Made by a program: the position numbers and the translations under genes | Part shown: positions 9,134 to 17,463 of the stretch, in pieces | Layout of the letters: the number at the start of each line of letters is the position of its first letter | Position numbering within the stretch: the stretch's first letter is position 1 | Source: an uncultured Celeribacter sp. | Lineage (GTDB): Bacteria; Pseudomonadota; Alphaproteobacteria; Rhodobacterales; Rhodobacteraceae | Direction: 5' to 3' | Length of the DNA stretch: 64,000 nt | Assembly: GCF_963676475.1 (NCBI RefSeq) | Contig: NZ_OY781106.1 | Span: 1,550,001-1,614,000 of the forward strand | The notes under the pieces: model-generated | Database searches by the model: none | What the model was told of the DNA's origin: nothing | Seen by the model: only the letters and a program-made list of their open reading frames with translations

Positions 9134-9620
9134 TGAGGGGAAGGCCTACAAAGACCATTCGACTAAGGATATTTAAGTGATCGGGACGTTAAAACAAAAT
9201 ATTCAGTGGGCGTTGAGCGACAATCGTCACAATTTCATCCGTGCCACTGTGATCTGTTTTGGTGTTGAACTCTTTTCACTCTAATGACTGATAGGGCGTC
9301 CTGAATGGTGGGCCCCATCCCGGCGTTACTCAGTTTTCGCAACTTGGCTCTGCCCGATTATTGTCCCTATCGCCTTTGTCTGGGGCCTTGCCACGATGAG
9401 GGAGGGTAAAGTAACCCGCTTCACCGAAACGCCGAAGGTGGCGCACTCACGATCCCCTGCAGCATTCTCATCCCTACTCTTTGTCCCTTTGGAAGGGAGG
9501 CGTAAATTCGCCGTTAAGTCAAGCACCTAAGCGACTGTCTTTCGACGAACACAGTGTGCCAATTCATCATTTGGAAAGGAAAGTTGTTTACCCTAACGTG
9601 GAAACAACCGGCTCAAAACC
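9134..9620. other. Intergenic region without recognised gene
   Basis: Between ldh and the RTX-Hint gene lie 487 bp in which no frame looks coding; a 66-codon minus-strand frame at 9326-9526 has no family features. AT-rich stretches at 9161-9230 could hold the promoter of the downstream gene. A weak ribosome site precedes the ATG at 9621. Confidence 0.4.
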
Positions 9621-10814
9621 ATGGCACAAATCAACGGCACCAGTGGTGACGACAACATAGAAGGCACCACCGAGAACGACTCCATCGCGGGCGGCGATGG
9701 GGCGGATACCATCTATGGTGGTGCGGGAGACGATCAGATTCTCGGCAACGATGGCCAGAACTCTGCCGACGGCGGCGATACGATCTATGCCGGAGACGGG
9801 GCAGACACGGTTCAGGGCGATGGTGGCGACGACAGGATCTACGGTGAAGCCGGTCAGGACACGCTCTTTGGCAATGATGGCAACGATTATATCGATGGTG
9901 GCGCTGACAACGACACGCTCTATGGCGACGACGGCAATGACACGCTCCTGGGGGGCGATGGCGATGACATCCTCTACGGCGGGACTGGCGACGACACGCT
10001 TCGGGGTGGCGCGGGCAATGACACGCTCTACGGGCACGAGGGCGCCGACACCTTTATCATCGCCGATGGCAGCGGCTTCGACACGATCGAGGATTACTCC
10101 GCCGCCGATGGCGACATCCTTTTGATCGACTACCCAGGCATCAATTCCTATGCCGACCTGCAACCTTACCTGAGCGACGACGGCAATTATGGCACGCTGA
10201 TTTCTTTCCCGGATGGCTCGGTCACGCAAGTCAAGTGGTTGAATTACAACGGCCAATCCGCCTCCGACTTCACCTTCCAATCCGGCACGATCTGTTTTCT
10301 CAAAGGCACATTGATCGAAACGGAACACGGCCCCCGCCCGGTCGAGAGCCTGCGTCCCGGCGATCTTGTGCGGACCTATGATCATGGCCTGCAACCGCTG
10401 CATCTGATGCGGTGCCGCAGCTATCGCTTTGGTGCTGGACCCCACAAGATGCAGCCGATCCGCATTCGCCCCGGCGCACTCGGCCCCGGCGTGCCCGTGC
10501 GCGAATTGATCGTCTCGCCGCAACATCGCATTGCGCTGCCGCAGCAGGCGCCGGAGTATATCATCGCGGCGCGTCATCTGTTGTCCTGGCCGGGGGTGAG
10601 CGCGCGCCCGTCCTGTCGTCTCGCGCAGTATTGCCACCTTGTGTTCGACCGGCATGAGCTGGTGCTGGCGAATGGCGCCTGGGCGGAGACCCTTTTGGTC
10701 ACCGCCTATAGCCAAAGCCTCTCGCCCCTGCCGCCCGCCCTGCGCCATCTGTCGCAGGAGTCTGTGCGCCGGATCGTGCGACAGCCTGAGCAGGCAGTGA
10801 GCCCCGCCGCGTAA
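9621..10814 (+). CDS. RTX calcium-binding repeat protein with C-terminal Hint domain
   Basis: A 397-residue protein. Residues 1-155 are RTX-type nonapeptide repeats (GGDGADTIYGGAGDDQILG and many similar units), which bind calcium and fold outside the cell. Residues 158-215 link to a Hint (hedgehog/intein) domain beginning CFLKGTLIETEHGPRPVESL with PGDLVRTYDHG, and containing VSPQHRIALPQQAPEY near 305-320. Such RTX-Hint proteins are numerous in Rhodobacteraceae and are probably secreted by type I systems; the Cys and His are the residues used for self-cleavage in Hint domains. No signal peptide is seen, as expected for type I export. It ends 3 bp from the convergent AraC gene. Confidence 0.85.
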   Translation: MAQINGTSGDDNIEGTTENDSIAGGDGADTIYGGAGDDQILGNDGQNSADGGDTIYAGDGADTVQGDGGDDRIYGEAGQDTLFGNDGNDYIDGGADNDTLYGDDGNDTLLGGDGDDILYGGTGDDTLRGGAGNDTLYGHEGADTFIIADGSGFDTIEDYSAADGDILLIDYPGINSYADLQPYLSDDGNYGTLISFPDGSVTQVKWLNYNGQSASDFTFQSGTICFLKGTLIETEHGPRPVESLRPGDLVRTYDHGLQPLHLMRCRSYRFGAGPHKMQPIRIRPGALGPGVPVRELIVSPQHRIALPQQAPEYIIAARHLLSWPGVSARPSCRLAQYCHLVFDRHELVLANGAWAETLLVTAYSQSLSPLPPALRHLSQESVRRIVRQPEQAVSPAA

Positions 10815-10817
10815 CCT

Positions 10818-11615
10818 CTATCCGCGAAACGCCGAAGGCGGCGCGCCGAGGTCGCGTTTGAAGGCGGCAATAAAGGCCGAGGGGCTGGAATAGCCCAGAT
10901 GTGCCGCCAGATCAGTGCTGCTTTCGCCCTGCTCCAGCCGTTCGAGCGCGAATAAAATTCGGCGCCGCGCACGCCAGTCGCGAAAACTCTTGCCGGTTTC
11001 CGTCACGAACAGCCGCGCCAAAGTGCGCTCCGAAGTCCCCACCTCATGAGCGATCTCCGCCAATCCCCGGCGCTCCTCCGGGTGACGCAAGAAAATCCCC
11101 ATCGCCGCCACCAGACGCGGATCTCGCCCGCCTGGAAGGTGCATCGCGGCGGGTCTCAACCGTCCGATCTCGTCCAAAGCCACCCAGGCCAGACGTCGGA
11201 CCTCGGGCTTTGCCAACCCGCCCTCGACCATGCGTTCCACGACCCCGCGCAGCAGAGGCGAGGTGCGCAGCACCGTCATCTTCTGCGGCAGGCCCGCGCG
11301 GGTCACGTAAGATGGCGCGACATAGAGGTGGTGGGTCAGAACCGGGCCCTGTGTGCTGAGCTGATGTTCGACATCGGGCGGAATCCAGATCGCGTGTTTG
11401 TGCGGGATGATCCAGACATCTTCGCCCGCCTGCAACCGCATCACCCCATTGTAACACATGGCCAATTGCGCCCGCGGATGGCTGTGCGGCTCCACCGCGT
11501 AGCCCCCGCGAAACTCCTCGCGCCGGGCGATGACGGGACGCCCGGGCGTGAGATCAAATCCGATGCCCGTGGGCGGCGCGTCCGGATTTGGCAGATATTC
11601 GACATGATTTGGCAT
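10818..11615 (-). CDS. AraC family transcriptional regulator with cupin sensor
   Basis: A 265-residue DNA-binding regulator. The N-terminal half is a cupin/AraC-binding fold (GYAVEPHSHPRAQLAMCYNGVMRL, with metal-ligand-like HSH, and WIPPDVEHQL). The C-terminal 100 residues form the double helix-turn-helix: LAEIAHEVGTSERTLARLFVTETGKSFRDWRARRRI and LAAHLGYSSPSAFIAAFKRDLGAPPSAF. The gene is divergent from the SLC13 transporter (true ATG 11719), separated by 103 bp, and is therefore the likely regulator of that transporter. It converges with the RTX-Hint gene with a 3-bp gap. Confidence 0.9.
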   Translation of the reverse strand: MPNHVEYLPNPDAPPTGIGFDLTPGRPVIARREEFRGGYAVEPHSHPRAQLAMCYNGVMRLQAGEDVWIIPHKHAIWIPPDVEHQLSTQGPVLTHHLYVAPSYVTRAGLPQKMTVLRTSPLLRGVVERMVEGGLAKPEVRRLAWVALDEIGRLRPAAMHLPGGRDPRLVAAMGIFLRHPEERRGLAEIAHEVGTSERTLARLFVTETGKSFRDWRARRRILFALERLEQGESSTDLAAHLGYSSPSAFIAAFKRDLGAPPSAFRG

Positions 11616-11718
11616 AATGTCGCTCTACCGCATTTCCGACATTTTTCCTACACCTTTTCGCAACGCGCGCCCGCCACCCGCCAGCGCCCACTCCCCCTCC
11701 CCAAGCGCAGGAGTATAC

Positions 11719-13095
11719 ATGACCTATTTCAGAGAAGCCGTCCTTGCGGTCATCACCCTGATCGCGATCGCGATCGCCGTCACCGTTCCCGGCATTTTCG
11801 CCGCCAATCAGGCGCTGATCTTCGCCATCGTCCTTGTCACACTGGGCCTTTGGGCGACCGGTCTCGTGCCCGGCTATCTGGCGTCCCTGTTCTTTTTCAC
11901 CGCGCTTTTGTTGCCCGGTCTGGCCGCGCCCGATGTGGTGTTCTCCGGCTTCACCTCGACCGCTATGTGGCTGATCATCGCGGGCTTTGTCATCGGAGCC
12001 GCGATCACGCATTCCGGTCTCGGGGCCAAGATCGGCGAAGTCGCCCGCCCACATTTGTCGAAAAGCTACCCGATGCTGATCGGGGGCCTCATGGTCATTG
12101 GCATGGCCTTGGGCTTTGTCATGCCCTCGTCCTTGGGCCGCTCCGCCGTTTTGGTGCCCGTGGGCATGGCGCTTTCCGATATGTTGGGACTTGAGAAAGG
12201 CTCGAAAGGCCGGATCGGCGTCGCCGTGATCATCGCCTTTGGCACCAATATGCCCAGCTTCGCGATCCTGCCGTCGAACATCCCGAACATCATTCTCTCG
12301 GGCATGGCGGATAAGGTCTTTGGTATGGAGTTTTCCTACGCCGATTACCTCTTGCTGCATTACCCGGTGCTGGGCGTGGTCAAATCCATCGCGCTGGTGC
12401 TGTTGACGCTCTATTTCTTCCCGGCCAAAGTCGCGCCGGTTCAGGTCGAGGTGAGCCAAGACACCCCGGCGTCGTCGCGCAAACAGATGATCCTGATGGC
12501 GATCCTTCTCGTCACCATCGGCTTCTGGGCCACCGACCAGCTGCACCACATCAATGCCGCCTGGGTCGGCCTTGCGACCACCTTCGTCTTGCTGGTGCCG
12601 CGTCTGGGCCTTGTGCCGCCGCCGGTGTTCAAAGGCGCGGTCGATTTCGGCATGTTGCTCTTTGTCTCCGGCGCACTCGCTCTGGGCGCGGTGGTCAACA
12701 GTTCGGGCCTCGGGACGATCATTGCGCATCAAGTGGTCGGCGTCCTGCCGCTCGCGCAAGGCCACGATTTCCTGAACTTCTTCTCTCTCTCCACATTGGG
12801 TGCGCTGACGTCTGTGTTCACCACCATGCCGGGCGTGCCAGCGGTCCTCACGCCATTGGCCGAGGAATTGTCACAAGCGACAGGGTTTTCGCTCGAAGCC
12901 GTGTTGATGACACAAGTCATCGGGTTCTCGACCGTGATCTTCCCCTATCAGGTCGGGCCGCTCATCGTCGCCATGGGGCTTGCGGGCGAGAGCACGCGTC
13001 ACCTGATGAAGATGACGCTCTCGATGTCAGCGCTAACGTTCCTGGTCTTCATCCCGCTCGATTACCTGTGGTGGGTGGCTTTGGGTTGGATCTAA
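11719..13095 (+). CDS. SLC13/DASS family anion transporter
   Basis: A 458-residue inner-membrane protein with about eleven to twelve spans. The start at 11719 is chosen because CAGGAG lies 6 nt upstream and the preceding in-frame codons are proline-rich and not membrane-like. Features are the alternating hydrophobic segments beginning AVLAVITLIAIAIAVTVPG, a long cytoplasmic loop around residue 250, and the SNNTSS-equivalent segments of the divalent anion/sodium symporter family (VMPSSLGRSAVLVPVGMAL; GTNMPSFAILPSNIPNII; TTMPGVPAVLTPLAEEL). The substrate, a dicarboxylate, sulfate or other anion, cannot be decided. It is probably controlled by the divergent AraC regulator. Its stop overlaps the murD stop by 2 bp in convergent orientation. 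Confidence 0.85.
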   Translation: MTYFREAVLAVITLIAIAIAVTVPGIFAANQALIFAIVLVTLGLWATGLVPGYLASLFFFTALLLPGLAAPDVVFSGFTSTAMWLIIAGFVIGAAITHSGLGAKIGEVARPHLSKSYPMLIGGLMVIGMALGFVMPSSLGRSAVLVPVGMALSDMLGLEKGSKGRIGVAVIIAFGTNMPSFAILPSNIPNIILSGMADKVFGMEFSYADYLLLHYPVLGVVKSIALVLLTLYFFPAKVAPVQVEVSQDTPASSRKQMILMAILLVTIGFWATDQLHHINAAWVGLATTFVLLVPRLGLVPPPVFKGAVDFGMLLFVSGALALGAVVNSSGLGTIIAHQVVGVLPLAQGHDFLNFFSLSTLGALTSVFTTMPGVPAVLTPLAEELSQATGFSLEAVLMTQVIGFSTVIFPYQVGPLIVAMGLAGESTRHLMKMTLSMSALTFLVFIPLDYLWWVALGWI

Positions 13096-14489
13096 CCCAG
13101 CTTCTCAACCTCTGCCGCGAAGGCTTCGCCTCGTTTTTCGAAATTCGGGAACTGGTCAAAGGACGCGGCGGCAGGCGCCAAAAGCACGGTCTCGCCCTCC
13201 TCCGCCTCAGCTGCGGCTTTGGCGACGGCAACATCCATCGTCTCGCAAATCTCATAGGGCGTGTCACCGATCTGAAGCGCGAAATCGCGGGCAGAAAACC
13301 CGATGAGATAGGCTTTGGAGACCGAACCCAAGAAGGGTTTCAAATCCTCGATCCCGCCATCCTTGCCAAGCCCACCCGCGATCCAGCGGATACGGGGAAA
13401 GGCCTGAAGCGCCTTGGCGGCAGCGTCGACATTGGTCGCCTTGCTGTCGTTCACATAGCGCACACCGTTTAACTCGCGCACAAGCTGCGAGCGATGCGGC
13501 AGGCCTTTAAAGCTGCGCAAAGCGGCTTCGATGCCCTTCGGCGACAGGTTCAGCGCGCGCGCGGCGGCATAGGCGGCGCAAGCGTTCTGATGGTTGTGCG
13601 CGCCGGGCAGCCCATCCATCTCGCGCAGGTCGATCGAGGCGGCTTGTTTGCCCTTGCGATACTCGGACAGGAACCCTTTGCGGGCAAAGATGTTCCACCC
13701 GGGGCCAGACAGTTTCTGACCGGAAGACACACGAATGAGCCGCAAATCTTCCGGGCTTTCGACCAATTGGTTCGCCAGATAGCGCCCCTCTGTTTCGTCC
13801 ACCCCGATCACGGCTCGATCCGGCCCGCCCTCCGCGAACAAACGCCGTTTGGCCGCGAAATAGCCGCCCATCCCGCCGTGACGGTCGAGATGATCCGGCG
13901 ACAGATTGGTAAACACCGCCACATCGGGCGTCAAAGCGCGCGCCAGATCGGTCTGATACGACGACAGCTCCAGCACGATCACCTCGCCCTCCTCGGGCGG
14001 CTCGATGTCCAACACCCCGCGCCCGATATTACCCGCGAGTTGGCTGGGCGTGCCGTTCTCTTCAAAGATATGATGGATCAGCGCAGAGGTGGTGGATTTG
14101 CCGTTCGACCCGGTCACCGCAATGACGCGCGGCGGCGTGTCATGCTCCATCCAATCGCCCTGTCCGAGGGAACGAAAGAACAGCCCGATGTCATTGTCGA
14201 CGGGCACGCCCGCGTCCCACGCCTTGGCGATCACCGGATTGGGTTCGGGATAAAGATGCGGAATACCTGGAGAAACAACGAGACAAGCCACGCCGTCGAA
14301 GGCATTGCCTTTGTGCAGGTCGTGAATGGTGAAGCCCTCAGCCTCCGCCCGCTCCCGCGCCTCGACGGAATCGTCCCAGCACAGCGCCTCGCCCCCCCCG
14401 GCCTCAAGCGCACGCGCCGTTGCAAGCCCCGAACGCCCAAGGCCCAGTACGGCCACTTTTCTATCTTCGTATCCGAGCACAGGGATCAT
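13092..14489 (-). CDS. murD: UDP-N-acetylmuramoyl-L-alanine--D-glutamate ligase MurD
   Basis: Cytoplasmic Mur ligase adding D-Glu to UDP-MurNAc-L-Ala. It has 465 residues from the ATG at 14489, preceded by GGAAGGAAC; a TTG 15 nt upstream is less likely. The N-terminal VAVLGLGRSGLATARALEAGG is the UDP-binding fold, VTGSNGKSTTSALIHHIF near 120 is the ATP loop, FTNLSPDHLDRHGGMGGYFAAKRRLF is the conserved central block, and LPHRSQLVRELNGVRYVNDSKATN and WIAGGLGKDGG are MurD-specific. The downstream partner ftsW is displaced by 5 kb, and murD now ends head-on against the SLC13 gene without room for a terminator. Confidence 0.97.
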   Translation of the reverse strand: MIPVLGYEDRKVAVLGLGRSGLATARALEAGGGEALCWDDSVEARERAEAEGFTIHDLHKGNAFDGVACLVVSPGIPHLYPEPNPVIAKAWDAGVPVDNDIGLFFRSLGQGDWMEHDTPPRVIAVTGSNGKSTTSALIHHIFEENGTPSQLAGNIGRGVLDIEPPEEGEVIVLELSSYQTDLARALTPDVAVFTNLSPDHLDRHGGMGGYFAAKRRLFAEGGPDRAVIGVDETEGRYLANQLVESPEDLRLIRVSSGQKLSGPGWNIFARKGFLSEYRKGKQAASIDLREMDGLPGAHNHQNACAAYAAARALNLSPKGIEAALRSFKGLPHRSQLVRELNGVRYVNDSKATNVDAAAKALQAFPRIRWIAGGLGKDGGIEDLKPFLGSVSKAYLIGFSARDFALQIGDTPYEICETMDVAVAKAAAEAEEGETVLLAPAAASFDQFPNFEKRGEAFAAEVEKLG

Positions 14490-14540
14490 GCCAGTTCCTT
14501 CCAAAATGGTTTGGTCTCACATAGTTTGCAACGCGCAAAG

Positions 14541-14930
14541 TCATGTGAATTCCAAAGCGCCAGCGCCACTCAGGATTGTTCCAGCCAGCGCCGCAATGAA
14601 AACGCAGGACGCAAGCACCAACGCAATGATCGCAATCATAAGTCGCAACAGGCGCACATGACGCTTAACCGATGCCCCCTGTATTTCCTCAATCAGCGCT
14701 GGAATGCCAGAGACCATGTAAATAATCCCCATCACCAGCGACAGTATCATCGCCGCCTGAACAGCCCAAACAGACCATAAAGGAACGACCGTGTCTGAAG
14801 ACTTGAGATTGACCAACATTTTTGCGCAGATCAAAGAAAGACCTGCCAGAGCCATTCCCTTCAAAAGCCTCTCGACCAACTGATCTATCGCACGGAAGAT
14901 TTCGGACATGCATCCAGTACTCTGTTTCAT
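14541..14930 (-). CDS. Small membrane protein inserted between mraY and murD, function unknown
   Basis: A 129-residue protein with three hydrophobic segments at about 24-40, 52-78 and 97-121 (LMIAIIALVLASCVFIAALAG). The N-terminal SEIFRAIDQLVERLLKGMALAGL is amphipathic. The start is the ATG at 14930, 8 nt after the mraY stop; an ATG seven codons later is an alternative. No family comes to mind. mraY and murD are normally directly adjacent in this lineage, so this is an extra cistron in the dcw operon, with less GC than its neighbours. It is likely translated together with mraY. Confidence 0.65.
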   Translation of the reverse strand: MKQSTGCMSEIFRAIDQLVERLLKGMALAGLSLICAKMLVNLKSSDTVVPLWSVWAVQAAMILSLVMGIIYMVSGIPALIEEIQGASVKRHVRLLRLMIAIIALVLASCVFIAALAGTILSGAGALEFT

Positions 14931-14938
14931 CAGGGAAC

Positions 14939-16021
14939 TCACCGCAGTTTCAGCGTCGCCAGACCAATGAGCGCCAGCACCAGAGAGATGATCCAGAAGC
15001 GGATCACGATGGTCGGCTCGGACCAACCTTTTTTCTCGTAATGGTGATGGATCGGCGCCATCAGGAAGACGCGTTTGCCGGTGCGTTTGAAGTAGAGCAC
15101 CTGGATGATCACCGACAGGGCCTCGACCACGAACAGGCCGCCGACGATGGCCAGAACGATCTCGTGTTTCGTGGCCACTGCAATCGCTCCCAGCGAGCCG
15201 CCCAAGGCCAAAGACCCGGTGTCGCCCATGAACACGGCGGCAGGCGGCGCGTTGAACCACAGAAAGCCCAGGCCACCGCCGATCAAGGCGGCGGTAAAGA
15301 CAAGGATTTCGCCAGTGCCCGGCACGTAATGCAGGCCCAGATACTCGGTAAAGTCGACGCGGCCCACGACATAGGCGATGGCGCCCAAAGTGCCGGAGGC
15401 GATCATCACCGGCATGATGGCAAGCCCATCGAGACCATCGGTGAGGTTCACCGCATTGGCGGCGCCCACGATGACAATCATCGCGAAGGGGATGAAGAAC
15501 CACCACAGATTGATAAGCAAATCCTTGAACACCGGCAGTGCCAGTTGGAATTGCAACTCCTCGGGATGCACCATGGTGGACCAGACGGAGGCGATCAGCG
15601 CAATCACGAAGCCCAGCAAAAGCCGCATGCGACTTGATACGCCTTTGGTGTTGGATTTCGACACTTTCGCGTAGTCATCGGCGAACCCGATCAACCCGTA
15701 GCCAAAGGTCACGAACATCACGATCCAGACGTAAGGGTTGTCAAGCCGCGCCCAGAGCAGCGTCGAGACCAGCAAAGCGGTCAGGATCAGCAAGCCGCCC
15801 ATCGTGGGCGTGCCGGCCTTGGCGAAATGGGTTTCAGGACCGTCATCGCGGATCGGCTGGCCCTTGCCCTGACGTCGGCGCAACAGGTCGATCAACGGAC
15901 GACCAAAGATCATCGCAAAAATCAGCGCGGTGAAAAACGCACCGCCAGACCGCATGGTGATGTAGCGAAACAGGTTGAAAAAGTCCCCACCATCGGAGAG
16001 GCCCGAAATCCAATACAACAT
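14939..16021 (-). CDS. mraY: Phospho-N-acetylmuramoyl-pentapeptide-transferase MraY
   Basis: Inner-membrane enzyme that joins phospho-MurNAc-pentapeptide to undecaprenyl phosphate, forming lipid I. At 360 residues with ten spans it is the normal length. Signatures: GTPTMGGLLILTALL near 71-85, FGYGLIGFADDYAKVSKSNTKGVS (the DD of the active site), NAVNLTDGLDGLAIMP near 188-203 with the catalytic Asp, and MGDTGSLALGGSLGAIAV and the MAPIHHHYEKKGW magnesium/uridine loop near 325-337. murF ends 32 bp upstream. Confidence 0.98.
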   Translation of the reverse strand: MLYWISGLSDGGDFFNLFRYITMRSGGAFFTALIFAMIFGRPLIDLLRRRQGKGQPIRDDGPETHFAKAGTPTMGGLLILTALLVSTLLWARLDNPYVWIVMFVTFGYGLIGFADDYAKVSKSNTKGVSSRMRLLLGFVIALIASVWSTMVHPEELQFQLALPVFKDLLINLWWFFIPFAMIVIVGAANAVNLTDGLDGLAIMPVMIASGTLGAIAYVVGRVDFTEYLGLHYVPGTGEILVFTAALIGGGLGFLWFNAPPAAVFMGDTGSLALGGSLGAIAVATKHEIVLAIVGGLFVVEALSVIIQVLYFKRTGKRVFLMAPIHHHYEKKGWSEPTIVIRFWIISLVLALIGLATLKLR

Positions 16022-16053
16022 GCGCTCAACTTACCTTTCGTCACTTTCGGCAC

Positions 16054-17463
16054 TTATTCGTCAGAGTGCTGTGGCACTTGTCCCAATTCCCGCAGCGCGT
16101 CAACCAGCAGGCTGACTTTCGATCCCTTGGAGCCTTTCACAAGCACCACATCACCTGGTCCGATCAACGCCGACAGCACCGGCACCGCCTCTTGCGCGGT
16201 CTCGAACCACTCTCCGCGTCGTGCGTCGGGCAAGACATCGTAGAGTGCGCGCATCAAAGGCCCGACACAATGCACCGCATCCACGGTGGCGAACCACGGC
16301 AGCGCCGCAAGCCCCTCATGGATCGCCTTTTCCTTTTCGCCCAGCTCCAACATATCGCCCAGAATGGCGATCCGGCGGCCTGTGTCATGCGGCTGGGCCT
16401 TGGCCAGCACCTCAAGAGCGGCGGCCATGGAGGTCGGGTTGGCGTTGAAGGCATCGTCGATCAGCTCGACCGGCGCGCCGACGGGCAAAGAGATCGCTTC
16501 GCGTGCGCCACGCCCCTCGGGCGGCGCCCAAAGCGTGAGGTCTTGCGCGGCTTTTCCCACATCCGCCCCCAAAGCATAGGCGACGGCCAGGCAGCCCACC
16601 GCATTGGCGGCAAAATGGCGTCCGGCGGTTGAGAGCGTGAAATCGACGTGATCCGTGTCGATCACAGCCACGCCCCGCGTCGACCCGTCGTCCAATTCGA
16701 CCGACATGAGCCGCGCGGCGCAGGTTTCGTCTTCGCCAAAGCGAATACTGTCACCATCCCAGGCCTTCGCCAGAATGTCATTCACATCGAGATCGCCGTT
16801 GAACACGGCCACGCCGCCGGGAACAAGTCCTTTGAAAATATCGGCTTTTTCGCGCGCGATGCCCTCTAAGCTTTCAAAAGCGGCCATATGGGCGGGCGCC
16901 ACGGTCGTGATCATCGCCACGTCAGGGCGCGCGAGTTGGGCCAAAGGCGCGATCTCGCCGGGGTGGTTCATGCCGATCTCGATCACGGCGAAGTCCGTGT
17001 CTTTCGGCATGCGCGCGAGCGTCAAGGGCACGCCCCAATGGTTGTTGTAGCTGGCCTCTGCGGCATGGGTTTTGCCCTGCTCAGACAGGATCGCGCGCAG
17101 CATTTCCTTGGTTGAGGTCTTGCCCACCGAGCCGGTGACGCCGATCACCTTGCCCTCGACGCGGGCGCGCGCGGCTGCACCAAGGCGCTCCAAAGCGGGC
17201 AGCACATCGTCCACGATCAACAGCGGCGCGTCTTCTGCTACCCCCTCGGGGATGCGCGAGACCAATGCGGCGGCGGCGCCTTTGTCCAAGGCCTGCGCGA
17301 CGAAGTCGTGGCCGTCGCGAATGTCTTTCAAAGCGACGAACAAATCGCCCGGCTGGATCGTACGGGTGTCGATGGAAATGCCGGTGATCTCAAAGGATGT
17401 CGTCGTCCGGCCGCCCGTCGCCTGTGCCGCCTCTTCCGAGGTCCAAAGCCTCACAGACCCCAT
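16054..17463 (-). CDS. murF: UDP-MurNAc-tripeptide--D-alanyl-D-alanine ligase MurF
   Basis: Adds D-Ala-D-Ala to complete UDP-MurNAc-pentapeptide. It has 469 residues starting from the ATG at 17463, which overlaps the murE stop by one base (TGATG arrangement); a GTG one codon upstream is also possible. ISIDTRTIQPGDLFVALKD is the N-terminal uridine-binding block, VTGSVGKTSTKEMLRAIL near 110 the ATP loop, SYNNHWGVPLTLARMP and EIGMNHPGEI the MurF-specific centre, and DDAFNANPTSMAAAL and LGDMLELGEKEKAIHEGL the C-terminal hallmark. Confidence 0.97.
   Translation of the reverse strand: MGSVRLWTSEEAAQATGGRTTTSFEITGISIDTRTIQPGDLFVALKDIRDGHDFVAQALDKGAAAALVSRIPEGVAEDAPLLIVDDVLPALERLGAAARARVEGKVIGVTGSVGKTSTKEMLRAILSEQGKTHAAEASYNNHWGVPLTLARMPKDTDFAVIEIGMNHPGEIAPLAQLARPDVAMITTVAPAHMAAFESLEGIAREKADIFKGLVPGGVAVFNGDLDVNDILAKAWDGDSIRFGEDETCAARLMSVELDDGSTRGVAVIDTDHVDFTLSTAGRHFAANAVGCLAVAYALGADVGKAAQDLTLWAPPEGRGAREAISLPVGAPVELIDDAFNANPTSMAAALEVLAKAQPHDTGRRIAILGDMLELGEKEKAIHEGLAALPWFATVDAVHCVGPLMRALYDVLPDARRGEWFETAQEAVPVLSALIGPGDVVLVKGSKGSKVSLLVDALRELGQVPQHSDE

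Noticed and set aside
9588..10748. A 386-codon frame opposite the RTX-Hint gene
   Set aside because: Antisense of repeat-coding DNA; Val/Ile/Ala periodicity mirrors the RTX repeats.
14541..15506. A 321-codon minus-strand frame starting inside mraY
   Set aside because: The first 192 codons overlap mraY in another frame; only the 129-codon part after the mraY stop looks real.
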